From Ulvibacter litoralis (lineage in GTDB: Bacteria > Bacteroidota > Bacteroidia > Flavobacteriales > Flavobacteriaceae), in assembly GCF_900102055.1 (NCBI RefSeq), contig NZ_FNBA01000001.1, positions 1 through 64,000 of the forward strand: a stretch of DNA of 64,000 bases, in the 5' to 3' direction. Both the position numbers and the translations under genes were made by a program. How positions within the stretch are numbered: position 1 is the stretch's first letter; the number at the start of each line of letters is the position of its first letter. A model generated the notes under the pieces. The model did no database searches. It was not told the DNA's origin and saw nothing but the letters and a program-made list of their open reading frames with translations. Below, in pieces: positions 46,449 through 55,730 of the stretch.

Positions 46449-46488
46449 TTTATAGCTCTTTCGGTTACTCAGATTAAAATCTAAAAAA

Positions 46489-47346
46489 ATGAGTATCCTA
46501 AAAATTGCGATTCAAAAAAGCGGACGTTTACACGAAGATTCTTTAAAACTGCTGAAAGATTGCGGTATAAAAGTTGAAAATGGTAAAGACCAACTAAAAG
46601 TAAGTGTCCCAAACTTTCCGATGGAAGTATTATACCTTCGGAATTCTGATATCCCACAATACTTAGAAGATGGCGTAGTTGATATTGCAATTGTTGGTGA
46701 AAATTTACTTATTGAAAAACAGAAAAAAGTAGCCGTTGTTAGCAAACTAGGTTTTTCAAAGTGTAATGTTTCATTAGCTGTCCCTAAAGAAGTTGATGAC
46801 AATTCTCTTTCCTATTTTGAAGGTAAAAAAATTGCAACATCCTACCCTAATACACTAAACACGTTTTTAAAAGCAAATAACATCTCTTCAGAAATTCATG
46901 TTATTTCAGGTTCGGTCGAAATTGCTCCAAACATAGGACTGGCAGATGGTATTTGTGATATTGTAAGTTCAGGAAGCACACTTTTTAAAAACGGACTCCG
47001 AGAAACACAAGTGATTTTACAATCTCAAGCGGTATTGGCACAATCCCTACTTCTATCTTCGGAAAAACAACAAATCCTTGACAAGCTTGTATTTCGAATG
47101 GAAGCAGTATTACGCGCAAAAAACACAAAGTACATTTTAATGAATGTTCCCAATGATAAAATTGCAGAAGTAAGCGCTATCCTTCCCGTATTAAAAAGTC
47201 CAACCCTTCTCCCTTTAGCACAAGAAGGTTGGAGCTCGCTACACAGTGTGATTGACGACAGCACCTTTTGGAATGTCATTGACGAATTGAAAGATGCAGG
47301 TGCAGAAGGAATTCTAATTGTTCCAATCGATAAAATGGTACTGTAA
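46489..47346 (+). CDS. hisG: ATP phosphoribosyltransferase, long form
   Basis: First and feedback-controlled enzyme of histidine synthesis, joining ATP and PRPP. The 285-residue length shows the long form with a C-terminal ACT-like regulatory domain (about 205-285: YILMNVPNDKIAEVSAILPVLKSPTLLPL, VIDDSTFWNVIDELKDAGAEGILIVPIDKM). The catalytic part has KIAIQKSGRLHEDSLKLLKDCGI, VDIAIVGENLLIE and the PRPP-site GICDIVSSGSTLFKNGL-like segment DGICDIVSSGSTL. The long form works without HisZ, and none is present. Its stop overlaps the hisD start by one base (TAATG). Confidence 0.98.
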   Translation: MSILKIAIQKSGRLHEDSLKLLKDCGIKVENGKDQLKVSVPNFPMEVLYLRNSDIPQYLEDGVVDIAIVGENLLIEKQKKVAVVSKLGFSKCNVSLAVPKEVDDNSLSYFEGKKIATSYPNTLNTFLKANNISSEIHVISGSVEIAPNIGLADGICDIVSSGSTLFKNGLRETQVILQSQAVLAQSLLLSSEKQQILDKLVFRMEAVLRAKNTKYILMNVPNDKIAEVSAILPVLKSPTLLPLAQEGWSSLHSVIDDSTFWNVIDELKDAGAEGILIVPIDKMVL

Positions 47347-48635
47347 TGAAAAAAGTTGAAAACCCACCTAAAGAAGCCTGGTTAGCATTGACAAAACGAC
47401 CACAGTTTGAACAAGAAGAACTCACCAAACTGGTTCAGTTTATTCTGAATGATGTAAAGCGAAACAAAGACAAAGCAATATTTAAATACACCGAAAAGTT
47501 CGACAAAGTAGCGTTACAAGAACTGTTTGTTTCTACTTCGGAAATTGATACGGCCATGACTTCTGTTTCTGAATCATTAAAACAAGCCATTAATATCGCA
47601 AAGGCAAATATTGAAAAATTCCACGCGTCACAAAACTCGGTTGAAGCTGTCATAGAAACGACTGAAGGCGTATCGTGTTGGAGAAAAAACGTAGGTATAG
47701 ATAAAGTAGGCCTATACATCCCCGGAGGTTCTGCGCCACTTTTTTCAACTATTTTAATGTTGGGAATTCCAGCTAAATTAGCGGGTTGCAAAGAAATTAT
47801 TCTCTGCACACCTCCCAATAAAGAAGGAAACATTCACCCAGCCATTTTGTATGCCGCAAACCTAGTGGGCATTACTAAAATATTCAAAGTTGGAGGTGCG
47901 CAAGCCATTGCCGCGATGGCGTATGGTACAGAAACGATTCCACAAGTGTATAAAATATTCGGTCCCGGAAATCAATTTGTGACCAAGGCGAAAGAGCTAA
48001 TTCAGCAAGATGGAACTGCTATCGACATGCCTGCAGGTCCAAGTGAAGTGTTGGTAATAGCCGATACTAGTGGAATCCCAAGTTTTATCGCTTCCGATTT
48101 GTTATCGCAAGCAGAGCACGGCGCCGATAGCCAAGTAATTTTAGTTTCAAACGATGCTGCTATTTTAGAACAATCACTTTCCGAAGTACAAAAACAACTG
48201 GAAGTATTGCCTCGAAAAGAAATTGCTCAAAAAGCATTAGAAAACAGCAAAGCCATATTACTTCGTTCGGTAGAAGAGTGTTTTGAATTTAGCAATCAAT
48301 ACGCGCCAGAACATTTAATTATTGCTTCGGAAAATGCTTCAGATTATGCAGCACTCGTTCAAAATGCAGGGTCCGTATTTTTAGGGAACTACAGCTGTGA
48401 AAGCGCAGGCGATTATGCCAGTGGCACCAATCATACCTTACCCACTAATGGATACGCAAAAAACCACAGTGGTGTTTCGTTGGAAAGCTTTCAGAAAAAA
48501 ATCACCTTTCAGAAACTCACAAAACAAGGTTTACAGAACATCGGCCCCGCGATAGAGATCATGGCAGAAGCTGAAGAATTACAAGCTCACAAAAACGCAG
48601 TTACTATTCGTTTAAACTCTTTGAAAAATGTTTAA
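47346..48635 (+). CDS. hisD: histidinol dehydrogenase
   Basis: Catalyses the last two steps, from L-histidinol to histidine, with NAD+ and Zn2+. The 429-residue protein has [27 protein letters not shown]-type features ([16 protein letters not shown]), [44 protein letters not shown] with Gln and His ligands, YAPEHLII, and [13 protein letters not shown] carrying the late zinc ligands. It lies second in the operon, and hisC starts 8 nt before its end. Confidence 0.98.
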   Translation: [429 protein letters not shown]

Positions 48636-49659
48636 TTTACAATCAATTGTCCGCAATAACATTCAGGCGTTACTTCCCTACTCTAGCGCTCGCGATGAGT
48701 TCAAGGGTACTTCTGGCGTGTTTTTGGATGCGAATGAAAATCCATTTGGAACCTTAAACCGGTATCCCGATCCGTATCAAACGGACTTAAAATCAAAAAT
48801 TGCCAGTTTGAAAAATGTTCGTTCAGAGCAGATTTTTATTGGTAATGGAAGTGATGAAGTAATCGATTTGGCGTTTCGTATTTTTTGTCAGCCGCGTGAA
48901 GACAAAGCATTGACCTTTTCGCCCACCTACGGAATGTACGACGTATCGGCAGCGATTAACGAAGTGTCATTAACAAAAATACCATTAACCGATTCCTTCC
49001 AAATTGATAGTGATGCGGTGCTTCCTCTTCTGAAAGATTCGTTTTTAAAAATCATATTTATTTGCTCGCCCAACAATCCAACAGGAAACACCCTCAGCAA
49101 AAACGCAATTGAAACCATTCTAAAAAATTTCAACGGAATTGTCATCATCGATGAAGCCTATATTGATTTTAGTCCTTCCGAATCATGGCTACGAAAGCTG
49201 AATGATTATCCGAATTTGATGGTATGTCAAACCTTCAGTAAAGCCTGGGGACTTGCAGCCGCACGTGTTGGAATGGCGTTTGCTTCCGAAGAAATTATTC
49301 GCCTTTTAAACAAAGTGAAGCCACCGTATAACGTAAGTGAACTGAATCAGAAAGCAGCGTTGGAAGCAGTATCAAATACAGCACAGTTTCAGAAGAACCT
49401 TGAACAAATCAAAACGCAAAAAGAGGCACTTCAAACAGCTTTACAGGAATTAAAACTAGTCGTGAAAGTATATCCTTCCGAAGCAAATTTTCTGCTTGTA
49501 GAAGTGATAAACGCAACTAAAATTTATTCAGACTTAGTAACACAAAAAATAATTACACGAAATCGGAACAGTCTCGTTGCAAACTGTATTCGTATTTCTG
49601 TGGGAACGCCTTCAGAAAATAAAAAACTACTCACCGCCTTAAAAAATATTGAATCATGA
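48628..49659 (+). CDS. hisC: histidinol-phosphate aminotransferase
   Basis: PLP-dependent class I/II aminotransferase that makes histidinol phosphate from imidazole-acetol phosphate and glutamate. Its 343 residues show [44 protein letters not shown], the PLP-Asp region [12 protein letters not shown], the Schiff-base Lys in [15 protein letters not shown] and the C-terminal [15 protein letters not shown] with the carboxylate-binding Arg. It overlaps hisD by 8 nt and hisB by 4 nt, which indicates coupled translation. Confidence 0.98.
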
Positions 49660-50747
49660 AAAAAGTATTGTTTATAGATCGCGACGGAACACTCGTTATT
49701 GAGCCACCTGTAGATTATCAATTGGACAGCTTGGAGAAGTTAGAATTTTATCCTGGTGTGTTTCAAGCCATGGCTAAAATTGCCACACAATTGGATTACG
49801 AATTGGTACTTGTTACAAATCAAGATGGTTTAGGCACCGATTCTTTTCCCGAAGACACCTTTTGGCCTGCGCAGAACAAAATGATTCAGGCATTTAAAAA
49901 TGAAGGTGTTGAATTTTCAGATATTCTTATCGACAGAAGCTTTCCCGAAGACAATGCGCCTACGCGAAAACCTAGAACAGGATTGCTTCAAAAGTATATT
50001 TATGGAGACTACGATTTGGCAAATTCGTATGTCATTGGCGATCGAAAAACGGATATTGAACTGGCTAAAAACTTGAATTGCAAAGGTATTTTCATAGGAA
50101 ACGAAGCTGTTGAAGGCGCCGAATTATCGACAACAAGCTGGGCTGAAATTGTTTCTTATTTGGTATCAAAACCACGTGTTGCAAAGGTAGTTCGTAAAAC
50201 AAATGAAACCGACATTGCCATTGAAGTAAATCTGGATGGAACGGGGAAAAGCAGTATTTCAACCGGAATTGGCTTTTTTGATCATATGTTAGAACAAATT
50301 TCAAAACATGGAAACATCGATGTAAACATTGCTGTAAAAGGCGATTTAGAAATTGATGAACATCACACCATTGAAGACGTTGCTTTGGCCTTAGGAGAAG
50401 CCTTTTTAAAAGCATTAGGTTCTAAAAAAGGAATTGAACGCTATGGTTTTTTATTGCCAATGGACGATTGTTTGGCACAGGTAGCCATCGATTTTGGCGG
50501 ACGCCCTTGGTTGGTTTGGGAGGCCGAATTTAAAAGAGAAATGATTGGAGAAATGCCTTCGGAAATGTTTATGCACTTTTTTAAATCGTTTAGCGACACC
50601 GCAAAATGTAATCTAAACATGAAAATGGAAGGCGATAACGAACACCACAAAATAGAAGCGCTTTTCAAAGGTTTTGCCAAAGCAATTAAAATGGCGGTGA
50701 AAAAAACAGACAATTATTCAATTCCAAGTACCAAAGGAACCTTATGA
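49656..50747 (+). CDS. hisB: bifunctional histidinol-phosphatase / imidazoleglycerol-phosphate dehydratase
   Basis: A 363-residue two-domain enzyme. The N-terminal HAD phosphatase (about 1-165) has nucleophile Asp8 and Asp10 in [24 protein letters not shown], and [16 protein letters not shown]. The C-terminal dehydratase (about 180-363) has [36 protein letters not shown] and [19 protein letters not shown], with the His-rich manganese sites, and [18 protein letters not shown]. The fusion covers steps 6 and 8 of the pathway. It overlaps both neighbours by 4 nt. Confidence 0.98.
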   Translation: MKKVLFIDRDGTLVIEPPVDYQLDSLEKLEFYPGVFQAMAKIATQLDYELVLVTNQDGLGTDSFPEDTFWPAQNKMIQAFKNEGVEFSDILIDRSFPEDNAPTRKPRTGLLQKYIYGDYDLANSYVIGDRKTDIELAKNLNCKGIFIGNEAVEGAELSTTSWAEIVSYLVSKPRVAKVVRKTNETDIAIEVNLDGTGKSSISTGIGFFDHMLEQISKHGNIDVNIAVKGDLEIDEHHTIEDVALALGEAFLKALGSKKGIERYGFLLPMDDCLAQVAIDFGGRPWLVWEAEFKREMIGEMPSEMFMHFFKSFSDTAKCNLNMKMEGDNEHHKIEALFKGFAKAIKMAVKKTDNYSIPSTKGTL

Positions 50748-51322
50748 TAGCCATTATAAAATACAATGCCGGAAATGTACGGTCGGTTCAAAATGCACTG
50801 ACCAAGCTAGGCTACGAATCTGTGATTACCGACAACCGAGAAACAATTCTTTCTGCGGATAAAGTGATTTTTCCAGGTGTGGGCGAGGCAAGTTCGGCCA
50901 TGAACTATTTGAAAGAAAAAGGACTCGACAAAACGATTTTAGACATTAAAAAACCAATGTTGGGTATTTGCTTAGGTTTGCAACTAATGTGCAATTATTC
51001 GGAAGAAGGAGACACTGATTGTTTAGGAATTTTTAAAGCTTCAGTGAAAAAATTCCCACCTAACGACACTGTTCCGCACATGGGATGGAATAATTTTTCG
51101 AGTACAAGCGGTGTTTTATGTCAAGGCATAACCGATACCCAAGATGTCTATTACGTGCATAGTTATTATGCTGAAGTAACGGAAAACACCACAGCTATAT
51201 GCAATTATATTGTTCCGTTTAGCGCTTCGATGCGAAAAAATAATTTTTACGCTACGCAGTTTCACCCAGAAAAATCGGCAGGTATTGGAACACGAATTTT
51301 ACAAAACTTTTTAGAATTATGA
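50744..51322 (+). CDS. hisH: imidazole glycerol phosphate synthase, glutaminase subunit
   Basis: Class I glutamine amidotransferase of 192 residues that passes ammonia to HisF. Catalytic triad: Cys76 in GICLGLQLM, and His174 and Glu176 in QFHPEKS. The N-terminal [16 protein letters not shown] and oxyanion-strand FPGVGEA are as expected. It overlaps hisB and hisA by 4 nt each. HisF is two genes downstream, so the two subunits are made from the same transcript. Confidence 0.98.
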   Translation: MIAIIKYNAGNVRSVQNALTKLGYESVITDNRETILSADKVIFPGVGEASSAMNYLKEKGLDKTILDIKKPMLGICLGLQLMCNYSEEGDTDCLGIFKASVKKFPPNDTVPHMGWNNFSSTSGVLCQGITDTQDVYYVHSYYAEVTENTTAICNYIVPFSASMRKNNFYATQFHPEKSAGIGTRILQNFLEL

Positions 51323-52032
51323 GAATTATCCCAGCGATAGATATTATTGACGGTAAGTGTGTGCGCCTCTCCAAAGGAGATTATAGCACTCAAAAAACAT
51401 ACAACGAAAACCCTTTGGAAGTTGCCAAACAATTTGAAGATAGCGGCATTGAGTTCTTACACTTGGTCGATTTGGACGGTGCAAAGTCGAAACACATTGT
51501 AAATTATAAAGTGTTAGAAACGATTGCAACTAATACCAACTTAAAAATTGATTTTGGCGGCGGTTTAAAATCGGATGAAGATGTTGCTATTGCGTTTGAA
51601 TCGGGTGCCAGTCAAATTACGGGCGGAAGTATTGCGGTTAGTAATCCGACGCTATTTCTTAAATGGTTGGAGCGCTTCGGAAAGGAACGCGTTATTTTAG
51701 GAGCAGATTGTAACAACCGAAAAATTGCTACCCACGGATGGTTGAAAAGTTCAGAACTGGATGTTATTGAATTTATCAATGACTTTGAAGCAAAAGGGAT
51801 TCAGAGTGTGATTTGTACCGATATTTCTAAAGATGGAATGCTACAAGGAGCTTCCAATGAGTTGTACAAAGAGATTATTGCCAACAGTACGGTACATTTA
51901 ATTGCCAGTGGCGGTGTGTCTTCGATGAAGGATTTAGAAGATTTGATAGAAATAGGATGCGAAGGTGCGATTCTTGGAAAAGCTATTTATGAAGGAAACA
52001 TTACCCTTAAAGAACTTGAGAAATTATGCTAA
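51319..52032 (+). CDS. hisA: ProFAR isomerase (phosphoribosyl-formimino-AICAR-phosphate isomerase)
   Basis: A 237-residue (beta-alpha)8 barrel catalysing the Amadori rearrangement of ProFAR to PRFAR. Catalytic Asp8 lies in [14 protein letters not shown]; the phosphate-binding strands are [13 protein letters not shown] and [13 protein letters not shown], and the second acid is in [11 protein letters not shown]. Internal half-barrel symmetry with HisF is visible. It overlaps hisH by 4 nt and hisF by 7 nt. Confidence 0.98.
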   Translation: MRIIPAIDIIDGKCVRLSKGDYSTQKTYNENPLEVAKQFEDSGIEFLHLVDLDGAKSKHIVNYKVLETIATNTNLKIDFGGGLKSDEDVAIAFESGASQITGGSIAVSNPTLFLKWLERFGKERVILGADCNNRKIATHGWLKSSELDVIEFINDFEAKGIQSVICTDISKDGMLQGASNELYKEIIANSTVHLIASGGVSSMKDLEDLIEIGCEGAILGKAIYEGNITLKELEKLC

Positions 52033-52784
52033 AGAAACGAATTATTCCGTGCTTGGATATCATGAATGGCAGAACGGTTAAGGGAATTAACTTTGTAGGC
52101 ATTAAAGATGCTGGCGATCCTATTGAATTGGCTAAAAAATATGTCCAAGAAGGAGCCGACGAATTGGTTTTTCTAGACATTACAGCTACGATTGAGAATA
52201 GAACAACTCTGCTTCAGTTGGTAGAAAGAATAGCTTCAGAAATAAACATTCCGTTTACGGTGGGTGGCGGTATAAACACTGTAGAGGACGTTTCCAATCT
52301 TCTAAATGCTGGAGCAGACAAAGTGAGTGTAAACTCTTCCGCAGTAAAAAATCCAAGCTTAATTACCGATATTGCAACTACGTTTGGGAGTCAGTGCTTG
52401 GTAGTCGCTATTGACACTAAATTTGAAGCAGACGAATGGAAGGTTTTTGTACATGGAGGACGAACGCCTACAGAGCTTACAACGGTGCAATGGGCACAAC
52501 AAGTGGAAGCGCTAGGTGCAGGTGAAATTTTACTCACTTCGATGAATAATGATGGTACAAAAGGAGGATTTGCTTTAGATATCACGAACCAAGTAAGCAC
52601 TGCGATTAACATTCCTGTTATTGCTTCGGGTGGCGCTGGAACAAAAAAACACTTTACCGAGGTGTTTGAGCAAACCAAAGCAACGGGTGCCTTAGCGGCT
52701 AGTATATTTCACTACGGTGAAATTCCAATACCTGAATTAAAAGAATATTTACACACAAAAAACGTAGCTGTTAGGCTTACATAA
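52026..52784 (+). CDS. hisF: imidazole glycerol phosphate synthase, cyclase subunit
   Basis: A 252-residue barrel that uses ammonia from HisH to form the imidazole ring and release AICAR. Catalytic Asp11 lies in [31 protein letters not shown] and [13 protein letters not shown] bind the phosphates. The second catalytic Asp sits in [11 protein letters not shown]. It is paired with HisH. The stop lies 8 nt before hisI. Confidence 0.98.
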   Translation: MLKKRIIPCLDIMNGRTVKGINFVGIKDAGDPIELAKKYVQEGADELVFLDITATIENRTTLLQLVERIASEINIPFTVGGGINTVEDVSNLLNAGADKVSVNSSAVKNPSLITDIATTFGSQCLVVAIDTKFEADEWKVFVHGGRTPTELTTVQWAQQVEALGAGEILLTSMNNDGTKGGFALDITNQVSTAINIPVIASGGAGTKKHFTEVFEQTKATGALAASIFHYGEIPIPELKEYLHTKNVAVRLT

Positions 52785-52792
52785 AATATAAA

Positions 52793-53383
52793 ATGATGAA
52801 TTTAGATTTCAGAAAAGGCAATGGATTAATCCCAGTGATTGTTCAAAACGACACCACACTGCAAGTATTAATGTTAGGTTATATGGATGAGGCAGCCTAC
52901 GAAAAAACAATTACGGAAAAGAAGGTTACTTTTTTTAGTAGAAGTAAAAACAGACTGTGGACCAAAGGAGAAGAGTCTGGTAATTTCTTATTTGTGAAAG
53001 ACATCAAAATTGACTGTGATAGAGATACTATTTTAATTCAGGCAACACCAAATGGACCTACGTGTCATACTGGATCTACGACTTGTTTTAAAGATGAAAC
53101 CGCAAAAGGGTTTGTGTATGAATTGCAAGATGTAATTGCAACAAAAATTGATACGGACGATGCCGAATCCTATACCAATTCATTATACAAAAGAGGGATT
53201 AATAAAGTAGCCCAAAAAGTTGGTGAAGAAGCGGTAGAATTGGTTATAGAAGCTAAGGATGACAACATAGACTTGTTTAAAAGTGAAGCAGCCGATTTAT
53301 TATACCACTATTTAATACTACTGAAAGCGAAAAATGTAAGCCTAGAAAGTATTGAAGCTGTTTTAAAAGAAAGAGCAAAATAG
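52793..53383 (+). CDS. hisI: bifunctional phosphoribosyl-AMP cyclohydrolase / phosphoribosyl-ATP pyrophosphatase
   Basis: A 196-residue HisI-HisE fusion for steps 2 and 3. The cyclohydrolase part (about 1-105) has VLMLGYMDEAAYEKTI, FFSRSKNRLWTKGEESGN, DCDRDTILIQ and the Cys metal ligands in GPTCHTGSTTCF. The pyrophosphohydrolase part (about 110-196) has YTNSLYKRGINKVAQKVGEEAVELVIEAK and LLYHYLILL. Two adjacent ATGs (52793 and 52796) are possible starts. It is the last his gene, so all pathway enzymes except ribose-phosphate supply are encoded here. Confidence 0.97.
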   Translation: MMNLDFRKGNGLIPVIVQNDTTLQVLMLGYMDEAAYEKTITEKKVTFFSRSKNRLWTKGEESGNFLFVKDIKIDCDRDTILIQATPNGPTCHTGSTTCFKDETAKGFVYELQDVIATKIDTDDAESYTNSLYKRGINKVAQKVGEEAVELVIEAKDDNIDLFKSEAADLLYHYLILLKAKNVSLESIEAVLKERAK

Positions 53384-53398
53384 AATCTTATAAAAGCG

Positions 53399-53406
53399 TA
53401 TTTTTA
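53399..53406 (+). promoter_or_regulatory. candidate -7 box for the thioredoxin-like gene
   Basis: TATTTTTA, one base off TAnnTTTG, 30 nt before the ATG at 53437. The gene may instead be read through from the his operon, as no terminator is seen after hisI. Confidence 0.35.
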
Positions 53407-53436
53407 CTGAAAGCGCATTCCTTTATATATCCATTT

Positions 53437-53886
53437 ATGAAAACAATAAACAACGGTTTCTTAATTTTTATACTTTGCTTTTTTTCAATGTTTACTATCG
53501 TTGCTCAAGAATGGCAACATGATTTTGAAACTGCGAAGAAAGTAGCTTCGGAAGAGAACAAACCTATTATTCTTGTTTTCCAAGGATCTGATTGGTGTGC
53601 GCCTTGTGTGTTATTAGACAAAGAAGTGTTTCAGACCGAAACCTTCAGTTTATATGCTAAAGACCATTTTGTAATGATTGAAGCAGATTTTCCGAAGAAA
53701 CCTGAAAACGCACTATCTGAAGCTTTAAAAAAACACAACTATGAATTACTCAACACCTACAACACCAGAGGGATTTTTCCATTTGTAGTTGTATTAGATT
53801 CCGAAGGGAAGGTACTGGGCGAAACTGGATATTTTAATGCAACTCCAAGTGAATACATTTTACACTTAGAATCGTTTAAAGGCTAA
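53437..53886 (+). CDS. exported thioredoxin-like protein
   Basis: A 149-residue protein with a signal peptide (FLIFILCFFSMFTIVAQ, cut near residue 24) and a thioredoxin fold of the thioredoxin_7/DUF255-like group: DFETAKKVASEENKPIILVF, the redox motif CAPC (Cys54, Cys57) in SDWCAPCVLLDKEVF, and RGIFPFVVVLDSEGKVLGETGYF with the cis-Pro. It would act as a periplasmic thiol-disulfide oxidoreductase, but the partner is unknown. It follows hisI by 53 nt. Its end overlaps the convergent outer-membrane protein gene by 4 nt. Confidence 0.9.
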   Translation: MKTINNGFLIFILCFFSMFTIVAQEWQHDFETAKKVASEENKPIILVFQGSDWCAPCVLLDKEVFQTETFSLYAKDHFVMIEADFPKKPENALSEALKKHNYELLNTYNTRGIFPFVVVLDSEGKVLGETGYFNATPSEYILHLESFKG

Positions 53887-54701
53887 TTGCGTTCTTTTTT
53901 CTTGATGTTATACACCACGCCAACACCGTAGCCTTGTCCTTGGAAGGTATTACGCCCTGCTAAGGTGTACGATAGATTTATAAAGGCCCCAAAGTTTTCA
54001 GAAAAAGAAGTGTACACAGAACCTCCTACTTTATGATAGTCGGATCCAAACTCTTTAAAGTTTTGTGGCGCAGGAGTTCCTAAATAATCAATTCCCCCAA
54101 AAGAGTGCTGATAGTCATAATAAAAGTCATAGTACCACTTCGCCATTGCTTTTCCAACCTTCAGTGTCGCAGGAATGCTATTTGGAGTTTCTTCTAGTTT
54201 TAAAGAGTATCCACTTTGTACCGTTGCAAACCATCCTGTTTTCCAAAAGTAATGTGCCAATGCTCTTCCTTCAAAAACGGTAGCTTGTTGCCCGATATCA
54301 TTTAAACCACCAATATCGTAATCGCTTACAGGAGTAGAAAATCCAGCTCCTAGGGTTACTTGAAAACTACCACTTTCGGTGTTTTTTTGATAGATAAGAT
54401 GCTTCAGAAAAATTGAAATGTCTTGTAAACCGTTATTTTTATTACTGGACAAGTATGGAAGTGCAACAGCTACATCTAAGTTATCTGTTATTCCGTAGGC
54501 GCCATAAAGGTTAACGTAGTACAAACTCTTACTAATATCTGTTTTTTCGGTGCCTGCAAAGTAGTTTTTACCATCTTCAAAACCGAGTCCGACAACAGCT
54601 GTGGCATTTCCTTTTCCGCGATAAAATCCGTCGATTTTACCTTGTGAAAAAGCTTCAGAAAAAAATAAACTAAAAATTACTAGTAATACTATAGGTTTCA
54701 T
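53883..54701 (-). CDS. predicted outer-membrane beta-barrel protein
   Basis: A 272-residue protein with a signal peptide (cut after FSQ near residue 20) and a series of amphipathic beta strands: YYVNLYGAYGITDNLDVAVALPYL, FQVTLGAGFSTPVSDY, WFATVQSGYSLKL, KWYYDFYYDYQHSFGG, VGGSVYTSFSENFGAFINLSYTLAG, ending GYGVGVVYNIKKKERN. The strand pattern with alternating hydrophobic residues suggests a barrel of about ten to twelve strands. I cannot assign a transport substrate. It is probably monocistronic. Confidence 0.8.
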   Translation of the reverse strand: MKPIVLLVIFSLFFSEAFSQGKIDGFYRGKGNATAVVGLGFEDGKNYFAGTEKTDISKSLYYVNLYGAYGITDNLDVAVALPYLSSNKNNGLQDISIFLKHLIYQKNTESGSFQVTLGAGFSTPVSDYDIGGLNDIGQQATVFEGRALAHYFWKTGWFATVQSGYSLKLEETPNSIPATLKVGKAMAKWYYDFYYDYQHSFGGIDYLGTPAPQNFKEFGSDYHKVGGSVYTSFSENFGAFINLSYTLAGRNTFQGQGYGVGVVYNIKKKERN

Positions 54702-54753
54702 AGGGTGGTTTTATGGTTATTCAATAAGACGAACCCTATTTCTATTCCTTACA

Positions 54754-55668
54754 TTAATCTCGAATTAAAGGCATCGTTGTACAACGAAGTAGTCCTTCTT
54801 GTTTGGCTATTTCAGCATACGGAACTTCTTCAACCGTAAATCCTTGCGAACGCAACCATGTATTTAGGCGTGTAAAGTTTCTTTCTGAAATAATTACTTC
54901 AGGAGAAATAGAAAAAATATTGCTATTCATATTGTACATTTCTTCTTTCGTAATATGGAAGCAGTTATCTTTTCCGAAGAAATTAACCAACCATTCATAC
55001 TCCTCTTCAATTAGAAATCCTTCTTTATGAATAATGGCTTTGCCTGTTCCAATCGGTTGAAAACAACAGTCTAAATGAAGTGCGTTATCTTGTGCGACAG
55101 TATTTGATTTTCGCAAATTGAATGATTTCACTTTTTTATGTGGAAATAATTTCTGAAGGTGCGCTACTGCCTTCATATTGGTTCTAGCAGTAATAAAACT
55201 TGGATAGTCCTCACCGTAATAAGTCCCCACAAAGATATAGTCTCCCCAAGGCATTACGTCTCCTCCTTCAATATGGGCTTCTTCAGGAAACTCTATGATT
55301 TTTGAAGGGTCTATTTGATCAATAACATGGTGCAAAGCATCAATTTCTTTCGAACGATCTTCTAAGATGTTTGCTTTTATAAATTTATCTTCAATAACAA
55401 AAGCGATATCTCGTGAGAAAATTTGATTGTAATCTTTAATCTCATCAGGACGATATACTGTTACGTCGTACTTTTTAAAAACCTCAAACACGGCATCCAT
55501 CTCTTTCACCATATCCTCATCTTTAGGATAGGTTCCAGCCTTAATATGTTCTGCCGATTTTGGGTCGTACGCATCTTCAAGTGCAGGAACGGGTCCGTTA
55601 CTATTTGCTAACCCTAACACCACTGCTCTTAAGCGAGAGGTTTCATTAGTAATGTTTAATTTGATCAT
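54754..55668 (-). CDS. dimethylarginine dimethylaminohydrolase / arginine-deiminase-like enzyme
   Basis: A 304-residue member of the amidinotransferase superfamily. Visible features: SRDIAFVIEDKFIKANI (conserved Asp), HIEGGDVMPWGDYIFVG with Glu-Gly-Gly-Asp, LHLDCCF with the catalytic His, and the C-terminal nucleophile Cys296 in LLRCTTMPLIR. This fits the DDAH-type group, which hydrolyses guanidino groups to citrulline or ornithine and amine or ammonia; true arginine deiminase is less likely given the short length. A -7 box at 55673-55680 lies only 4 nt before the ATG. CtlX, of the same superfamily, is 8.6 kb away. Confidence 0.85.
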   Translation of the reverse strand: MIKLNITNETSRLRAVVLGLANSNGPVPALEDAYDPKSAEHIKAGTYPKDEDMVKEMDAVFEVFKKYDVTVYRPDEIKDYNQIFSRDIAFVIEDKFIKANILEDRSKEIDALHHVIDQIDPSKIIEFPEEAHIEGGDVMPWGDYIFVGTYYGEDYPSFITARTNMKAVAHLQKLFPHKKVKSFNLRKSNTVAQDNALHLDCCFQPIGTGKAIIHKEGFLIEEEYEWLVNFFGKDNCFHITKEEMYNMNSNIFSISPEVIISERNFTRLNTWLRSQGFTVEEVPYAEIAKQEGLLRCTTMPLIRD

Positions 55669-55672
55669 ATTA

Positions 55673-55680
55673 CAAATATA
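55673..55680 (-). promoter_or_regulatory. -7 box abutting the start of the DDAH-like gene
   Basis: TATATTTG on the minus strand, 4 nt before the ATG at 55668, and directly after the T run of the gltA terminator. A TTTG lies 14 nt upstream, a spacing shorter than usual. Confidence 0.45.
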
Positions 55681-55708
55681 AAAAAAGCACCCGCCAAAGA
55701 CGGATGCT
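55681..55708 (-). terminator. gltA terminator
   Basis: On the minus strand AGCATCCG pairs with CGGGTGCT over 8 bp, including one U-G pair, with a 7-nt loop and six T after it. On the plus strand the same site has a C-A mismatch, so it is built for the minus strand. It lies 23 nt after the gltA stop. Confidence 0.85.
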
Positions 55709-55730
55709 AGTAAACTATTTAAATGAACGA

